DNA from: an uncultured Burkholderiales bacterium
GTDB taxonomy: Bacteria > Pseudomonadota > Gammaproteobacteria > Burkholderiales > Burkholderiaceae_C
Direction of reading: 5' to 3'
Assembly: GCA_903910745.1 (NCBI GenBank)
Contig: CAIWAO010000067.1
Location: 1 to 64,000 of the forward strand
DNA length: 64,000 nt
Below the pieces are notes generated by a model. The model ran no database searches and had not been told where the DNA came from. It saw only the letters and a list, made by a program, of their open reading frames with translations. The number at the start of each line of letters is the position of its first letter. Positions within the stretch are counted from its first letter, which is position 1. Of this stretch, positions 19,040 to 29,979 are shown piece by piece. A program made the translations under genes and the position numbers.

Positions 19040-19376
19040 GGCTTGGAATATGCTGTGCATTTTTGGGCTTGCCTTGATAACCTTAGTCACGCGCTCATTT
19101 TTCTTCATATCAGATAAACATTGGAAATTGCCCGAGGTCGTGGTGCGAGGGCTTCAATTTGCACCCATTGCAGCGTTGTCAGCCGTGATATTTCCTGAGA
19201 TATTTATTTGGCAAGGTGAGTTTGCCTTCCCTTTAACGAATGCGAAAATCTACGGAGCCCTTGCGGGTGGTGTATTTTTTATGATTAAACGAGGCAAAGG
19301 GCAAGCGGTCTTTGGTACGATCGTAGTTGGTATGTGCGTCTACATTCCGCTTCATTTAGGTATCGGTTGGAATTAA
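19017..19376 (+). CDS. azlD: AzlD family branched-chain amino acid exporter small subunit
   Basis: Small hydrophobic protein overlapping azlC 3' end; ALITLVTRSFFFIS...LQFAPIAALSAVIFPEI. Confidence 0.85.
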   Translation: MRARPMTEAWNMLCIFGLALITLVTRSFFFISDKHWKLPEVVVRGLQFAPIAALSAVIFPEIFIWQGEFAFPLTNAKIYGALAGGVFFMIKRGKGQAVFGTIVVGMCVYIPLHLGIGWN

Positions 19377-19408
19377 TTCACGTAATTCGAGTAATTTTTA
19401 TTTTCAAA

Positions 19409-20119
19409 ATGATTAACAAAATTGTCAACTCAATATCCGAAGCTATTACCAGTATTCAATCTGGTGCTTCTGTCATGGTCGGTGGCTTTGGAACCGCTGG
19501 GATACCTAACGAACTCATCGAGGGTTTTATTCAGATATTGAATGACAAAGATATCCGAAACCTAACAATCATCAATAACAATGCAGGAAATGGGGATGAG
19601 GGTCTTGCGGCTTTGCTTAAAACAGAGAGAGTTCAGAAAATTATCTGTAGCTACCCTCGCTCGACCGACTCTTATGTCTTTGATGCCCTCTACAAGGCCG
19701 GCAAAATTGAGCTGGAGTTGGTACCCCAGGGTAATTTATCTGAACGCATCCGAGCTGCGGGCGCTGGGATAGGGGCATTTTTTACCCCAACTGGCTACGG
19801 AACAGAGCTAGCAAAACACAGCGATGGCACACCCAAAGAGACTCGGGAAATCAATGGTCGAATGTATGTTTTAGAGTATCCCATTCACGCAGATTTTGCG
19901 CTCATCAAAGCTTACAAAGGAGACAGATGGGGCAATCTCACTTACAGAAAATCGGCTCGCAACTTTGGACCTTCCATGGCAATGGCTGCCAAGTGCACAG
20001 TAGCTTCTGTTTATGAAATACTAGATCTGGGGGACCTTGATCCCGAGAGTATCGTTACACCAGGTATTTTTGTGAATAAAATAATTTTAGTCCCAGAACC
20101 AAGTCACAAAGTACCATAA
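19409..20119 (+). CDS. 3-oxoacid (succinyl/adipate) CoA-transferase subunit A
   Basis: MINKIVNSISEAITSIQSGASVMVGGFGTAGIPNELIEG; start moved from 19334 to the ATG at 19409. Confidence 0.93.
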   Translation: MINKIVNSISEAITSIQSGASVMVGGFGTAGIPNELIEGFIQILNDKDIRNLTIINNNAGNGDEGLAALLKTERVQKIICSYPRSTDSYVFDALYKAGKIELELVPQGNLSERIRAAGAGIGAFFTPTGYGTELAKHSDGTPKETREINGRMYVLEYPIHADFALIKAYKGDRWGNLTYRKSARNFGPSMAMAAKCTVASVYEILDLGDLDPESIVTPGIFVNKIILVPEPSHKVP

Positions 20120-20136
20120 ACCAAAAGTCTAATTTC

Positions 20137-20784
20137 ATGAATTACAAAACCAGGTCTAAAGACGCCATAGCAGCACGAATCGCTCAAGACATCCCGGCTG
20201 GCGCATATGTTAATTTAGGCATTGGAATGCCTGTCATGGTTGCAAACCATATACCGGCCGAGTCTGAGGTTTGCCTTCACAGTGAAAACGGTATTTTGGG
20301 CATGGGTCCAACACCTATTAAAGGTGAAGAAGATTATGACCTCATCAATGCCGGAAAACAACCCGTAACATTATTAGCCGGTGGCTCTTATTTTCATCAC
20401 ACAGATAGCTTTGCAATGATGAGAGCAGGGCACCTTGACATCTGTGTTCTTGGCGCATTTCAAGTGTCCACCCATGGGGACCTTGCCAACTGGCACACAG
20501 GCCTACCTGAGGATATCCCTGCTGTTGGCGGCGCAATGGATTTGGCCATTGGAGCAAAGCAAACTTGGGTAATGATGGACTTATTAACCAAATCCGGTCA
20601 AAGTAAAATCGTTGCTCAGTGCACTTATCCCCTTACAGGACTGGGCTGCGTTAAACGAGTTTATACAGATCATGCAACCTTTGAATGTTCCAAAGATGGA
20701 ATCTCTGTGATCGACACTGTAGAGGGCCTGAGCATTGCAGAGCTTGAGGGCATTACTGGAATTTCGTTGAAAAGCAAAAATTAA
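20137..20784 (+). CDS. 3-oxoacid CoA-transferase subunit B
   Basis: VNLGIGMPVMVANHIP; SENGILGMGP; GGAMDLAIGAKQ. Confidence 0.93.
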   Translation: MNYKTRSKDAIAARIAQDIPAGAYVNLGIGMPVMVANHIPAESEVCLHSENGILGMGPTPIKGEEDYDLINAGKQPVTLLAGGSYFHHTDSFAMMRAGHLDICVLGAFQVSTHGDLANWHTGLPEDIPAVGGAMDLAIGAKQTWVMMDLLTKSGQSKIVAQCTYPLTGLGCVKRVYTDHATFECSKDGISVIDTVEGLSIAELEGITGISLKSKN

Positions 20785-20800
20785 AAGTTGGAGACTTTGA

Positions 20801-21997
20801 ATGAAAATTATTCGTTTTAAAGATTTATGTGAGAACGGACAAGTTAATGGTAAGCGTGTGTTTATAAGAGCGGACATGAACGTCCCAATTGACAAAGACG
20901 GTCAAATCACAGAGGACACTCGTATTAAAGCCTCTATACCTTGCATTCAAATGGCTCTTAAAGCAGGTGCAGCTGTAATGGTGACCTCTCATCTGGGTCG
21001 GCCAACAGAAGGGGTGCTAAATAAGGAAGACTCTTTAATAAATGTAAGTCAACGCATGAGTGAGCTACTCGGCGCTCAAGTAGAGCTACGAACAGACTGG
21101 ATTAAAGGCGTCAGTGTTAAATCGGGGCAAGTCGTTCTTTTAGAAAATTGCCGTACCAATGTGGGCGAGAAAAAAAATGATGTGGCTCTAGCAAAACAAA
21201 TGGCAGCTCTTTGCGATATTTATGTAAATGATGCTTTTGGGACTGCACACCGCGCAGAGGGAACCACCTACGGCATTGCAGAGTATGCGCCTATTGCGTG
21301 TGCGGGTCCTTTGCTATCAGCAGAAATTGATGCCATCTCCAAAGCACTAGCTAATCCAAAAAGACCACTCGTTGCTATTGTTGCTGGATCAAAGGTGTCT
21401 ACAAAACTATCTATCCTAGAATCTCTTGCTGATAAAGTAGATCAACTAATAGTGGGTGGAGGCATAGCCAACACATTTTTACTTGCCAGCGGACATTCCA
21501 TAGGAAAAAGCTTAGCGGAGCCAGGTTTAGTTGATCAGGCGCTGGCTGTTATGAAAACAATGAAGTCAAGAGGTGCTGAGGTACCACTTCCCACTGATGT
21601 TGTAGTTGCTAAAGGATTTGATGCAAATTCCCCTGCAAGTATTAAATCTATACAAAATGTTGAAGATGATGATTTGATTCTAGATATTGGACCGAACACC
21701 GCAGAGTCTTTAAGCAGACAATTACTTAAAGCTGGAACAATTGTTTGGAATGGGCCCGTAGGTGTTTTTGAATTTGCTGCTTTTGAAAACGGCACAAAAA
21801 CTATTGCTCAAGCAATAGCTGCATCTAAGGCTTTTACGCTTGCTGGTGGCGGAGACACATTGGCTGCAATTGCAAAATATGGAATTGAAAATAATGTCGA
21901 CTACATCTCTACAGGTGGAGGGGCATTTTTAGAGGTTCTTGAGGGTAAAACTTTGCCTGCGTTTGAAATCTTACTCAAGCGCGCAGAGCACAAATAA
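20801..21997 (+). CDS. pgk: Phosphoglycerate kinase
   Basis: [45 protein letters not shown]. Confidence 0.99.
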   Translation: MKIIRFKDLCENGQVNGKRVFIRADMNVPIDKDGQITEDTRIKASIPCIQMALKAGAAVMVTSHLGRPTEGVLNKEDSLINVSQRMSELLGAQVELRTDWIKGVSVKSGQVVLLENCRTNVGEKKNDVALAKQMAALCDIYVNDAFGTAHRAEGTTYGIAEYAPIACAGPLLSAEIDAISKALANPKRPLVAIVAGSKVSTKLSILESLADKVDQLIVGGGIANTFLLASGHSIGKSLAEPGLVDQALAVMKTMKSRGAEVPLPTDVVVAKGFDANSPASIKSIQNVEDDDLILDIGPNTAESLSRQLLKAGTIVWNGPVGVFEFAAFENGTKTIAQAIAASKAFTLAGGGDTLAAIAKYGIENNVDYISTGGGAFLEVLEGKTLPAFEILLKRAEHK

Positions 21998-22011
21998 GCC
22001 TCCACTGTAAC

Positions 22012-22051
22012 TAGGGATTGGTTTTATGAATAAAGCCAATTTCCCTATTTT
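22012..22051 (+). terminator. Terminator between convergent pgk and desaturase gene
   Basis: TAGGGATTGGTTTT-atgaat-AAAGCCAATTTCCCTATTTT, stem with small bulge. Confidence 0.6.
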
Positions 22052-22069
22052 CAACAAAAAGCAAGTCTT

Positions 22070-23173
22070 TTAGCTTGACTCAACCGCGCTAGATGTAAGG
22101 GGATGGGGAACGCTGGTAAAGTGCCCTTTGTAATCAGTCCAACACTTGTGTGTGAAGTCGTATAACTTACAAGACTTAGCCGTTTCAAAGTACCAAGACC
22201 AAGAAAAGGGTTGAATAATAATCCGCTCGGGCAACAACTCTTCTAGTTTGGATTGGGCTGCTTTGAGCTTGTAAAGAGGGATGCTCATGTCTACGTGGTG
22301 TGCAGTGTGCTCCATGATGTGATGCATCAAGGCGCCAATTCTGAACGGAAAGGTCAAATGAACTGTGGTGGACACAAAAGGTTGAGCTTTAGACCAAGCA
22401 CTTCGGTCGTCGTGCCAAGAAACTTTGACGTGTGTGTGGTGAACATAGACTACGAAACCGATCATTGCGCACCAAAACATAAATGGCACGAATACCGTGG
22501 TGAATAAAACCCACAATACCGACTGATTGGTCAGAAACGCTGCTGTAATACTAAGCGCCAACCAAACTGCAGCAAACCCACAAACCAATAAATTGTCTTG
22601 GATAAAAATTGCTCTTTGTGTTGGCATTTGCTCCTTAGTAGGAAAAATCATTTTTTTCCACCAAATCTCGATCATGTAGTAGATTCCTGGAGCCCAACCG
22701 CTTCTGTAAAGTCGGTCACGCATACGAGACAAAAAGCCTAGTTGAGAATATTCTTCTTTGGTGAGAGGAGCCCAAACAAAATCAAAGCCTTTTAGATTGG
22801 TGTAACCGTGATGTACAACATTGTGCCCAATATCCCATAAACTAAAAGGAGTGAGAGAGGGCAAAAATGCAATCCGCCCAAGCCATTTGTTCAGTGTACG
22901 GTGGGGGGTCAGACTTTGATGACAGGCGTCATGCCCAATAATAAACAGGCGTCCAATGCAAAACCCAGCGGCAAGGGAGCATAAAAGTTGCTGCCAAGCA
23001 GCGTCAAACAATACAGCGCCCGCCATAAAGCCAGCCCAGACGATGTAGTCCACAACTAGCATTGTTAAAGCATTGAGCGTTGTTTTAGCCGACAAGGGAA
23101 GTAACCACTCGCGGATTATTTTCCTGTGCGGTATTGGCTCCCCAGGAGGAATTGGTAATTCAGGTGAATTCAT
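22070..23173 (-). CDS. Fatty acid desaturase family protein
   Basis: Histidine boxes HDACH, HNVVHH, HTAHH; multiple TM stretches. Confidence 0.92.
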   Translation of the reverse strand: MNSPELPIPPGEPIPHRKIIREWLLPLSAKTTLNALTMLVVDYIVWAGFMAGAVLFDAAWQQLLCSLAAGFCIGRLFIIGHDACHQSLTPHRTLNKWLGRIAFLPSLTPFSLWDIGHNVVHHGYTNLKGFDFVWAPLTKEEYSQLGFLSRMRDRLYRSGWAPGIYYMIEIWWKKMIFPTKEQMPTQRAIFIQDNLLVCGFAAVWLALSITAAFLTNQSVLWVLFTTVFVPFMFWCAMIGFVVYVHHTHVKVSWHDDRSAWSKAQPFVSTTVHLTFPFRIGALMHHIMEHTAHHVDMSIPLYKLKAAQSKLEELLPERIIIQPFSWSWYFETAKSCKLYDFTHKCWTDYKGHFTSVPHPLTSSAVESS

Positions 23174-23480
23174 ATAGTGAGTCTCTCAAATTCTTTTTAG
23201 TTTAAACGTGGATGTGCCTTGTGCACGCAGCAGTTTAAAAATCATGCGTCTATTGTAACCATCATGCTGTATTAATGGAAGTCAGTATTTATAGCCTTTT
23301 AATTTGTAATTGCATTGCATTGATTTGAGACAAAGAACAGCACTTTATTAGCTCATCATGTTCTTGTCATCACCACAGATCATTGATTCAAATATTCAAT
23401 TAATAGGGCCGTTTACCCGAGTACTTTTTGTCATCATTTCATGTGAAAATCATTGTTTTTAATGGCTATAGGTTATAAAA

Positions 23481-24917
23481 ATGAAGACACGTCGCGCAAC
23501 CAAAATCGTTGCAACTCTTGGCCCAGCCTCCAACGATCCCGCCTTATTGGAAAAAATGATTCTTGCCGGGGTTAATGTAGTTCGTTTGAACTTTAGTCAT
23601 GGCAAACCGCAAGATCACATTGATATGGCCAAACGGGTAAGGGAGATATCAGCCAAAACCGGGATTGAAGTGGCAATCATGGCGGATCTGCAGGGTCCAA
23701 AAATTAGGGTCGGTAAATTTGCTGATGGCTTTGTCATGTTGAAGGGGGGCGATAGTTTTGTATTAGATGCGTCAAGGGAGCCTCCAGGTGATATCGGCGG
23801 AGTGGGGCTAGACTATAAAGAGCTGCCACAAGACGTTCGCTCAGAGGACATTTTGCTACTCAATGACGGAATGATCGTTTTAAAAGTTGAGAAAGTGATT
23901 GGCGAACAAATTCACACCAAAGTCATTACTGGAGGGAAGCTATCAAACAACAAGGGCATCAATAAACAAGGAGGCGGACTCAGCGCTGCAGCACTTACCT
24001 CTAAGGATATGGAGGACATCAAAACCGCAATGAGCTTTCAAGCTGATTACGTTGCTGTTAGTTTTCCCAAAAATGCAACAGATATGGAGATGGCTCGCCA
24101 ACTCACAACCGTTGCTGCAGCTCCGTTTAAGCACAAACCCGGGTTGATCGCAAAAATTGAACGCGCAGAAGCAATTCCTAACCTAGAAGAGATTTTGAGG
24201 GCAAGTGACGGAATTATGGTCGCCAGGGGGGACCTGGCCGTTGAAGTAGGAAATGCGACAGTTCCAGCACTTCAAAAAAGAATGATCAAACTAGCTCGAG
24301 AAGCTGATAAATTGGTGATAACTGCAACTCAAATGATGGAGAGCATGATCACCAACCCCTCCCCAACTAGGGCAGAGGTTAGCGATGTTGCAAATGCAGT
24401 TCTTGACGGCACGGACGCGGTGATGTTGAGCGCGGAGACCGCAGCGGGGAGCTTCCCCCTTGAAACGGTCGAACAGATGGCGCAAATCTGTGTCGCAGCC
24501 GAAGCGGCTGAAGTAGTCGAGCTAGATAACGACTTTCTCGGGAAAACTTTTACTCGAATAGACCAGACTATTGCCTTAGGGGCATTGTTTACTGCTCACC
24601 ACCTTGGAGCAAAAGCATTGATTGCGCTTACTGAGTCAGGATCTACGCCTTTGTGGATGAGTAGGCACAAAATTCATATCCCGATCTACGCGCTGACTCA
24701 TAAATTAAGCACCCAACGCAAAATGGCCTTGTATAGGAATGTAGATGCTTTATTGCTTGATACAAGCCTTGATAGAGACACAGCACTAGCTCAGGCGGAA
24801 AAACACCTCAAAACGCAAAATATTTTTCAAAAAGGTGATGTTTATGCCATTACTTGCGGCGAGCCTATGGGGTCTCCAGGGGGTACAAATATGCTCAAAA
24901 TTAGTGAAGTTTCTTAA
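23481..24917 (+). CDS. pyk: Pyruvate kinase
   Basis: [38 protein letters not shown]. Confidence 0.99.
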   Translation: MKTRRATKIVATLGPASNDPALLEKMILAGVNVVRLNFSHGKPQDHIDMAKRVREISAKTGIEVAIMADLQGPKIRVGKFADGFVMLKGGDSFVLDASREPPGDIGGVGLDYKELPQDVRSEDILLLNDGMIVLKVEKVIGEQIHTKVITGGKLSNNKGINKQGGGLSAAALTSKDMEDIKTAMSFQADYVAVSFPKNATDMEMARQLTTVAAAPFKHKPGLIAKIERAEAIPNLEEILRASDGIMVARGDLAVEVGNATVPALQKRMIKLAREADKLVITATQMMESMITNPSPTRAEVSDVANAVLDGTDAVMLSAETAAGSFPLETVEQMAQICVAAEAAEVVELDNDFLGKTFTRIDQTIALGALFTAHHLGAKALIALTESGSTPLWMSRHKIHIPIYALTHKLSTQRKMALYRNVDALLLDTSLDRDTALAQAEKHLKTQNIFQKGDVYAITCGEPMGSPGGTNMLKISEVS

Positions 24918-25015
24918 CTTTTCAGTACCAACTCTCCAACAATTATCTTAATGAGTCTTGTAGAATTAAAACAAGCAACCAAAATCCCTCAACCTACTTC
25001 ACTTCACAGACTCAT

Positions 25016-26080
25016 ATGCCACTCGTCTCTTTACGCGAACTTCTCGATCACGCCGCTGAAAATACTTATGGAATTCCAGCCTTCAATGTAAACAATCTTG
25101 AACAAGTTCAAGCCATTATGGACGCTGCGAATGAAACCGGAGCACCGGTGATCATGCAGGCGAGTGCTGGAGCTAGAAAATATGCAGGCGAAGGTTTTTT
25201 AAAACATTTAATTCAAGCAGCTGTTGAGTCCTATCCCCATATTCCCGTTGTTATGCACCAAGACCATGGGCAAAGTCCAGATATCTGTTCAGGAGCAATT
25301 GATTTAGGATTTAGCTCCGTGATGATGGACGGCTCATTAATGGCGGATGGAAAAACCATTGCCTCTTATGAATACAACACTGATGTTACAAAAAAAGTTG
25401 TTCAAATGGCGCACAAGCTAGGCGTGAGCGTTGAAGGCGAGCTAGGCTGTCTAGGCAGTCTAGAGACGATGAAGGGCGACAAAGAGGACGGACACGGCAC
25501 TGATGCCACAATGACTAGGGAGCAACTCTTAACAGACCCTGAACAAGCAGCAGATTTTGTAAAGCACACCCAAGTCGACGCTCTTGCAATTGCAATTGGG
25601 ACTAGCCACGGAGCTTACAAATTCTCTCGCAAACCGACCGGTGACATCCTAGCAATTGAACGTATCAAAGAAATTAATCGACGCATCCCAAATACTCACT
25701 TGGTAATGCACGGGTCATCGTCTGTCCCCCAAGATTTGCTGGCGAAAATTCGCGAGTTTGGTGGAAACATGAAGGAAACCTACGGGGTACCTGTAGAAGA
25801 AATTCAGCATGCAATCAAATTCGGTGTAAGAAAGATTAATATTGATACAGATATACGCTTGGCCATGACGGCTGCAGTTCGTGAGTTTTTCAATAAAAAC
25901 CCAGAGAAATTTGATCCCCGCGAGTTTTTGAAGCCCGCCCGAGAGGCTGCAAAACTTTTGTGCAAACAGCGCTACATTGAATTTGGGTGTGAAGGACAGG
26001 GACCTAAAGTCAAAGGCCAATCATTATCAGTCATTGCATCTAAATATGCGAGTGGCGCACTAGCGCCAGTGGTTCAATAA
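25016..26080 (+). CDS. fba: Fructose-bisphosphate aldolase class II
   Basis: [51 protein letters not shown]. Confidence 0.98.
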   Translation: MPLVSLRELLDHAAENTYGIPAFNVNNLEQVQAIMDAANETGAPVIMQASAGARKYAGEGFLKHLIQAAVESYPHIPVVMHQDHGQSPDICSGAIDLGFSSVMMDGSLMADGKTIASYEYNTDVTKKVVQMAHKLGVSVEGELGCLGSLETMKGDKEDGHGTDATMTREQLLTDPEQAADFVKHTQVDALAIAIGTSHGAYKFSRKPTGDILAIERIKEINRRIPNTHLVMHGSSSVPQDLLAKIREFGGNMKETYGVPVEEIQHAIKFGVRKINIDTDIRLAMTAAVREFFNKNPEKFDPREFLKPAREAAKLLCKQRYIEFGCEGQGPKVKGQSLSVIASKYASGALAPVVQ

Positions 26081-26098
26081 AACACGTAATATTTAGTG

Positions 26099-26130
26099 TA
26101 GGCGTCACCCAAAAGTGGCGCCTATTTTTA
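26099..26130 (+). terminator. Rho-independent terminator after fba
   Basis: TAGGCG-T-CAC-ccaaaa-GTG-G-CGCCTA-TTTTTA. Confidence 0.88.
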
Positions 26131-26159
26131 TTTAATCATTTATAAATAATTTCTCACCT

Positions 26160-27068
26160 ATGTCTGTTGCTTTGCACTCCTCAAATCTGAAATCACTGCC
26201 CCTTCTTGCCAGAGGAAAAGTAAGGGACAACTACGCAGTTGGAGAAGACAAAATACTCATGGTTGCTAGCGACCGTATCAGTGCATTTGACGTGGTAATG
26301 GGCGAGGCCATACCAGGGAAAGGGGCACTGCTAACCCAGATGGCTTTATTTTGGTTTGATAAGCTTGGACCAAAAGGTTTAAACATTTGTCCAAATCATC
26401 TCACAGGTGAAGATCCAACCCAGTTTGTCAGCCAAGAAGAGTCCGAACAAGTGCTGGGTCGATCGATGATCGTAAAGCGTTTAACCCCCCTGCCTATTGA
26501 GGCTGTTGTGAGGGGGTATCTGGCAGGAAGTGGTTGGAGTGAGTACCAAGTCGGACAAAATGTCTGTGGTGTTCCTTTGCCCGCGCATTTACAAAATGCA
26601 TCTCGGCTCAGTGATCCCATTTTCACACCTGCGGCTAAAGCTGAGGCGGGCGAACATGACGAGAACATTACTTTTAATCAAGTAGTTGATAAAGTAGGAC
26701 TAACTTTGGCCAATAAAGTCAGGGAGTACAGCATTAATTTGTATCTTGCTGCCAGTGAGATCGCGGCAAAAGCTGGGATCATAATTGCAGATACCAAATT
26801 TGAATTCGGACTTGATCAGGATGGAACTCTGGTCTTAATGGATGAGATCCTCACACCGGACTCCTCAAGGTATTGGCCTGCTGAGGATTACGAAGTTGGC
26901 TCAAACCCACCTAGTTTTGACAAGCAGTTTTTGAGGGATTGGCTAAATACCTGTACTGTTAACGGATTGCCTTGGAATAAAACTCCCCCTGCGCCGCCCC
27001 TCCCACAGGACGTAATCTTGAAAACAGCAGAGAAATACCAGGAAGCCTGGACACGACTTAATAAGTAG
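26160..27068 (+). CDS. purC: Phosphoribosylaminoimidazole-succinocarboxamide synthase
   Basis: [44 protein letters not shown]. Confidence 0.98.
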   Translation: MSVALHSSNLKSLPLLARGKVRDNYAVGEDKILMVASDRISAFDVVMGEAIPGKGALLTQMALFWFDKLGPKGLNICPNHLTGEDPTQFVSQEESEQVLGRSMIVKRLTPLPIEAVVRGYLAGSGWSEYQVGQNVCGVPLPAHLQNASRLSDPIFTPAAKAEAGEHDENITFNQVVDKVGLTLANKVREYSINLYLAASEIAAKAGIIIADTKFEFGLDQDGTLVLMDEILTPDSSRYWPAEDYEVGSNPPSFDKQFLRDWLNTCTVNGLPWNKTPPAPPLPQDVILKTAEKYQEAWTRLNK

Positions 27069-27105
27069 TCATGATCCGGTCCCATATGCGCTTAAAACTC
27101 GCTAT

Positions 27106-28062
27106 TTAGTTAAGCGCCATACTGAGTTTTCTGCGGTATTTTGAGACCAGTTCTGCTTGAGGATCTTTAGTTGCCGTGCTATTCCCAGTAAGCTCAATGC
27201 CCCCTGCAGATTTGTTATTCATCGAATCGGTAGCTTTGGGTTTTGAGGGACTGATTAATTCCAAAATTGCAACGTATGTTTTTCTTGCAATCTCTTTCTC
27301 CCAAATTTTGTCTCTCATAATGATCTCTAGTAACTCCTCCATTGCTTGAGTCATCTCCCCCGATGCGATTAAAACTCGGGCTTTTGCCAGCCGGGTGTCA
27401 AAGTCTCTTTTGTTAGCTGAAATTAAAGTGTCAAACTGCTCCATTTTCCAAGCGCCTCTTTCGTCCTTTGTAGCAAAAACCAGAGCTTCTAACCAATGAT
27501 TTAGAGCATCAAATCTAAGTTGCAAGGGAATTTGAGTCAAGGAAGGAGCTAGCGCTCTGCGAGCAGCATCTAAATCGCCAATTGAAATTAATAATTTAAC
27601 GTAGTCAACCCGGGCTTCGTCATTGGCGGGATTTATTGCCAATGCCTCTTGTAGTTTGGATAAAGCAGCGTTAGTGTCGCCTGCCTCAAGAAGCTCTTCT
27701 GCTAATTCTAGGTCCTCTTGGACGACCAAATCGGCGTCTGAAGGCAAATGTTTATCTAAAAACTCTTTGACTTTGGACTCAGGCAACGCGCCCATGAAGC
27801 CGTCTAATGGGCGGCCATCCTTCATTAAAACGCAAGTTGGAATACTTCTCACGCCAAAAGCAGCGGCAAGTTGCTGTTGATCATCAGAATTGATTTTGAC
27901 AAGTTTGAAGCGTCCACCATAATCGACCTCCAGTTTTTCTAAAACTGGGCCCAACGACTTGCAAGGTCCGCACCAAGGAGCCCAAAAGTCAACCAAAACT
28001 GGGGTTTTTGAGGATTCTTCAATTACGTCAGACTCAAAATTTTCTTCTGTTACATCTATCAT
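27106..28062 (-). CDS. Thioredoxin-TPR protein (CnoX/YbbN-like) with WCGPC active site
   Basis: VDFWAPWCGPCKSLGPVLEKL...GVRSIPTCVLMKDGRPLDGFMGALPE + C-terminal TPR region. Confidence 0.9.
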   Translation of the reverse strand: MIDVTEENFESDVIEESSKTPVLVDFWAPWCGPCKSLGPVLEKLEVDYGGRFKLVKINSDDQQQLAAAFGVRSIPTCVLMKDGRPLDGFMGALPESKVKEFLDKHLPSDADLVVQEDLELAEELLEAGDTNAALSKLQEALAINPANDEARVDYVKLLISIGDLDAARRALAPSLTQIPLQLRFDALNHWLEALVFATKDERGAWKMEQFDTLISANKRDFDTRLAKARVLIASGEMTQAMEELLEIIMRDKIWEKEIARKTYVAILELISPSKPKATDSMNNKSAGGIELTGNSTATKDPQAELVSKYRRKLSMALN

Positions 28063-28140
28063 AGGTAATACTCGATCATTGAAACCGTAAAATCAATATT
28101 TATTGCCAATTTGTTGGCAGAACAAAAATTCTCTTTTAAT

Positions 28141-28635
28141 ATGAAAACACCGATTATCGCAGTCGTCATGGGCTCCCAATCAGATTGGGAAACCATGGAA
28201 CAAGCAACGCGTATTCTGCACGAGTTTGGTATTCCTTTTGAGACACAAGTCTTATCTGCTCATAGAATGCCAGATGCTATGTTTGCATTTGCTGAAAAAG
28301 CACTAAATCGTGGTTTAAAAGCGATTATTGCTGGCGCTGGAGGGGCTGCACATCTACCAGGGATGTTAGCCGCCAAAACTACAGTTCCCGTACTAGGTGT
28401 GCCGGTATCTAGTCGTCATTTAAACGGTGTCGACTCTCTTCACAGCATAGTTCAGATGCCAAAGGGTGTTCCAGTTGCAACATTTGCAATCGGAACGGCT
28501 GGGGCGGCAAACGCTGCTTTGTTTGCTATTGCCATGTTGGCCATCAACGACTCAGCAGTTCAGGAAAAACTTTTAGCTTTTCGCCAGCGCCAAACTAAAG
28601 CGGCTACAGAATCTAAATTACCCCCTCTTAATTAA
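28141..28635 (+). CDS. purE: 5-(carboxyamino)imidazole ribonucleotide mutase
   Basis: VMGSQSDWETMEQA; LSAHRMPD; GAGGAAHLPGM. Confidence 0.98.
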   Translation: MKTPIIAVVMGSQSDWETMEQATRILHEFGIPFETQVLSAHRMPDAMFAFAEKALNRGLKAIIAGAGGAAHLPGMLAAKTTVPVLGVPVSSRHLNGVDSLHSIVQMPKGVPVATFAIGTAGAANAALFAIAMLAINDSAVQEKLLAFRQRQTKAATESKLPPLN

Positions 28636-28731
28636 TTTATTTCACGGTTTTGAATCAAAAGCCGCCTCGAGCTCTCAAACTGAGTGGTCAAAATAGCACC
28701 CCCATTTAGCGTCCCATTGCAAAATTTTCAA

Positions 28732-29979
28732 ATGAATCTCACACCACATACTAAACCCCTTTCACCTGGAGCCACTTTGGGGGTTTTAGGCGGTGGACAA
28801 CTGGGCAGGATGTTTGTGCACTGCGCACAAACGATGGGCTATAAAACTGCGGTTCTAGACCCTGACCCTCAAAGCCCTGCAGGTTTGGTAAGTCATTTTC
28901 ACTTAGTCAATGATTTTACGGACCAAGACGCGTTGGCAAAGCTTGCTCAGTTGTGTGACGCGGTTACCACGGAGTTTGAAAACGTTCCAGCGCAGGCCCT
29001 GGATAAACTTTCTAAACTGATTGTCGTCAATCCCAGCGGATTAGCCGTTTCAATTGCTCAAGACAGAATAAGAGAAAAGCAACATTTCATAAATTGCAAT
29101 GTCCCCGTTGCACCTCATGTCTTTATAAATTCCGAAGAAGACCTACGCACGGTCGGAGTTCCACATCTTCCAGGAATACTCAAAACAGCACGCTTAGGCT
29201 ATGACGGCAAAGGACAAATTCGCGTGAGGAACTTGGAAGAAGTTTCTGATGCTTGGTTAAAATTAAAAGGGTACTCAGGTTCACCCATGCCCTGCGTTTT
29301 AGAGAAGCTTTTGCCTTTGGAGCTTGAGTGCTCGATTATTTTAGGCAGAAAAAGCAATGGACAGATAGTTCATTTGCCGCCGCAAAGAAATATCCACAGA
29401 GATGGAATCTTGGCTTTAACTCAAGTGCACGACGGCTGTCTGTCCTCATCTCTTTCTTTGAAAATCATTGAGTATGCTAAATCCATTGCAAACGAGCTGG
29501 ATTATGTAGGGGTTTTATGTATAGAATTTTTCGTCCTAAATAACGGCAACGATTCTCAGGACCCATTCTCGCTCGTTGTTAATGAGATCGCCCCAAGGCC
29601 ACATAACAGTGGACACTACAGTGTAGAGGCCTGTGATGTGTCTCAATTTGAACTGCAGGTACGCTGTTTGACTGATATGCCTTTGATTTCGCCTCGCCAA
29701 CACAGCCCAGCTTTAATGCTCAACTTACTTGGTGACCTATGGGCTCAAGTAGACCAAATAAATGATTCACAAGATCAGTCTCTCTCATGGAGAGAACCAG
29801 ACTGGCAAGCCATCTTAAACATCAAAGGTGCACATTTAAATTTATACGGCAAAGCATCTCCTCGTCTGTCTCGCAAAATGGGGCACATTACATTTACCGG
29901 GGACAGCGTAACAGAGCTTTATCACAACTTAGCCCAAGCTACCCGCATTTTAGGCATAGCGCCTTTTGATAAGCCATGA
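28732..29979 (+). CDS. purK: 5-(carboxyamino)imidazole ribonucleotide synthase
   Basis: GATLGVLGGGQLGRMF; NEIAPRPHNSGHYS. Confidence 0.98.
   Translation: MNLTPHTKPLSPGATLGVLGGGQLGRMFVHCAQTMGYKTAVLDPDPQSPAGLVSHFHLVNDFTDQDALAKLAQLCDAVTTEFENVPAQALDKLSKLIVVNPSGLAVSIAQDRIREKQHFINCNVPVAPHVFINSEEDLRTVGVPHLPGILKTARLGYDGKGQIRVRNLEEVSDAWLKLKGYSGSPMPCVLEKLLPLELECSIILGRKSNGQIVHLPPQRNIHRDGILALTQVHDGCLSSSLSLKIIEYAKSIANELDYVGVLCIEFFVLNNGNDSQDPFSLVVNEIAPRPHNSGHYSVEACDVSQFELQVRCLTDMPLISPRQHSPALMLNLLGDLWAQVDQINDSQDQSLSWREPDWQAILNIKGAHLNLYGKASPRLSRKMGHITFTGDSVTELYHNLAQATRILGIAPFDKP

Noticed and set aside
29391-29400. Single DnaA-box-like TATCCACAGA and similar isolated hits
   Set aside because: Isolated partial matches inside coding sequence, with no cluster or AT-rich unwinding region; not an origin despite parAB at the edge.
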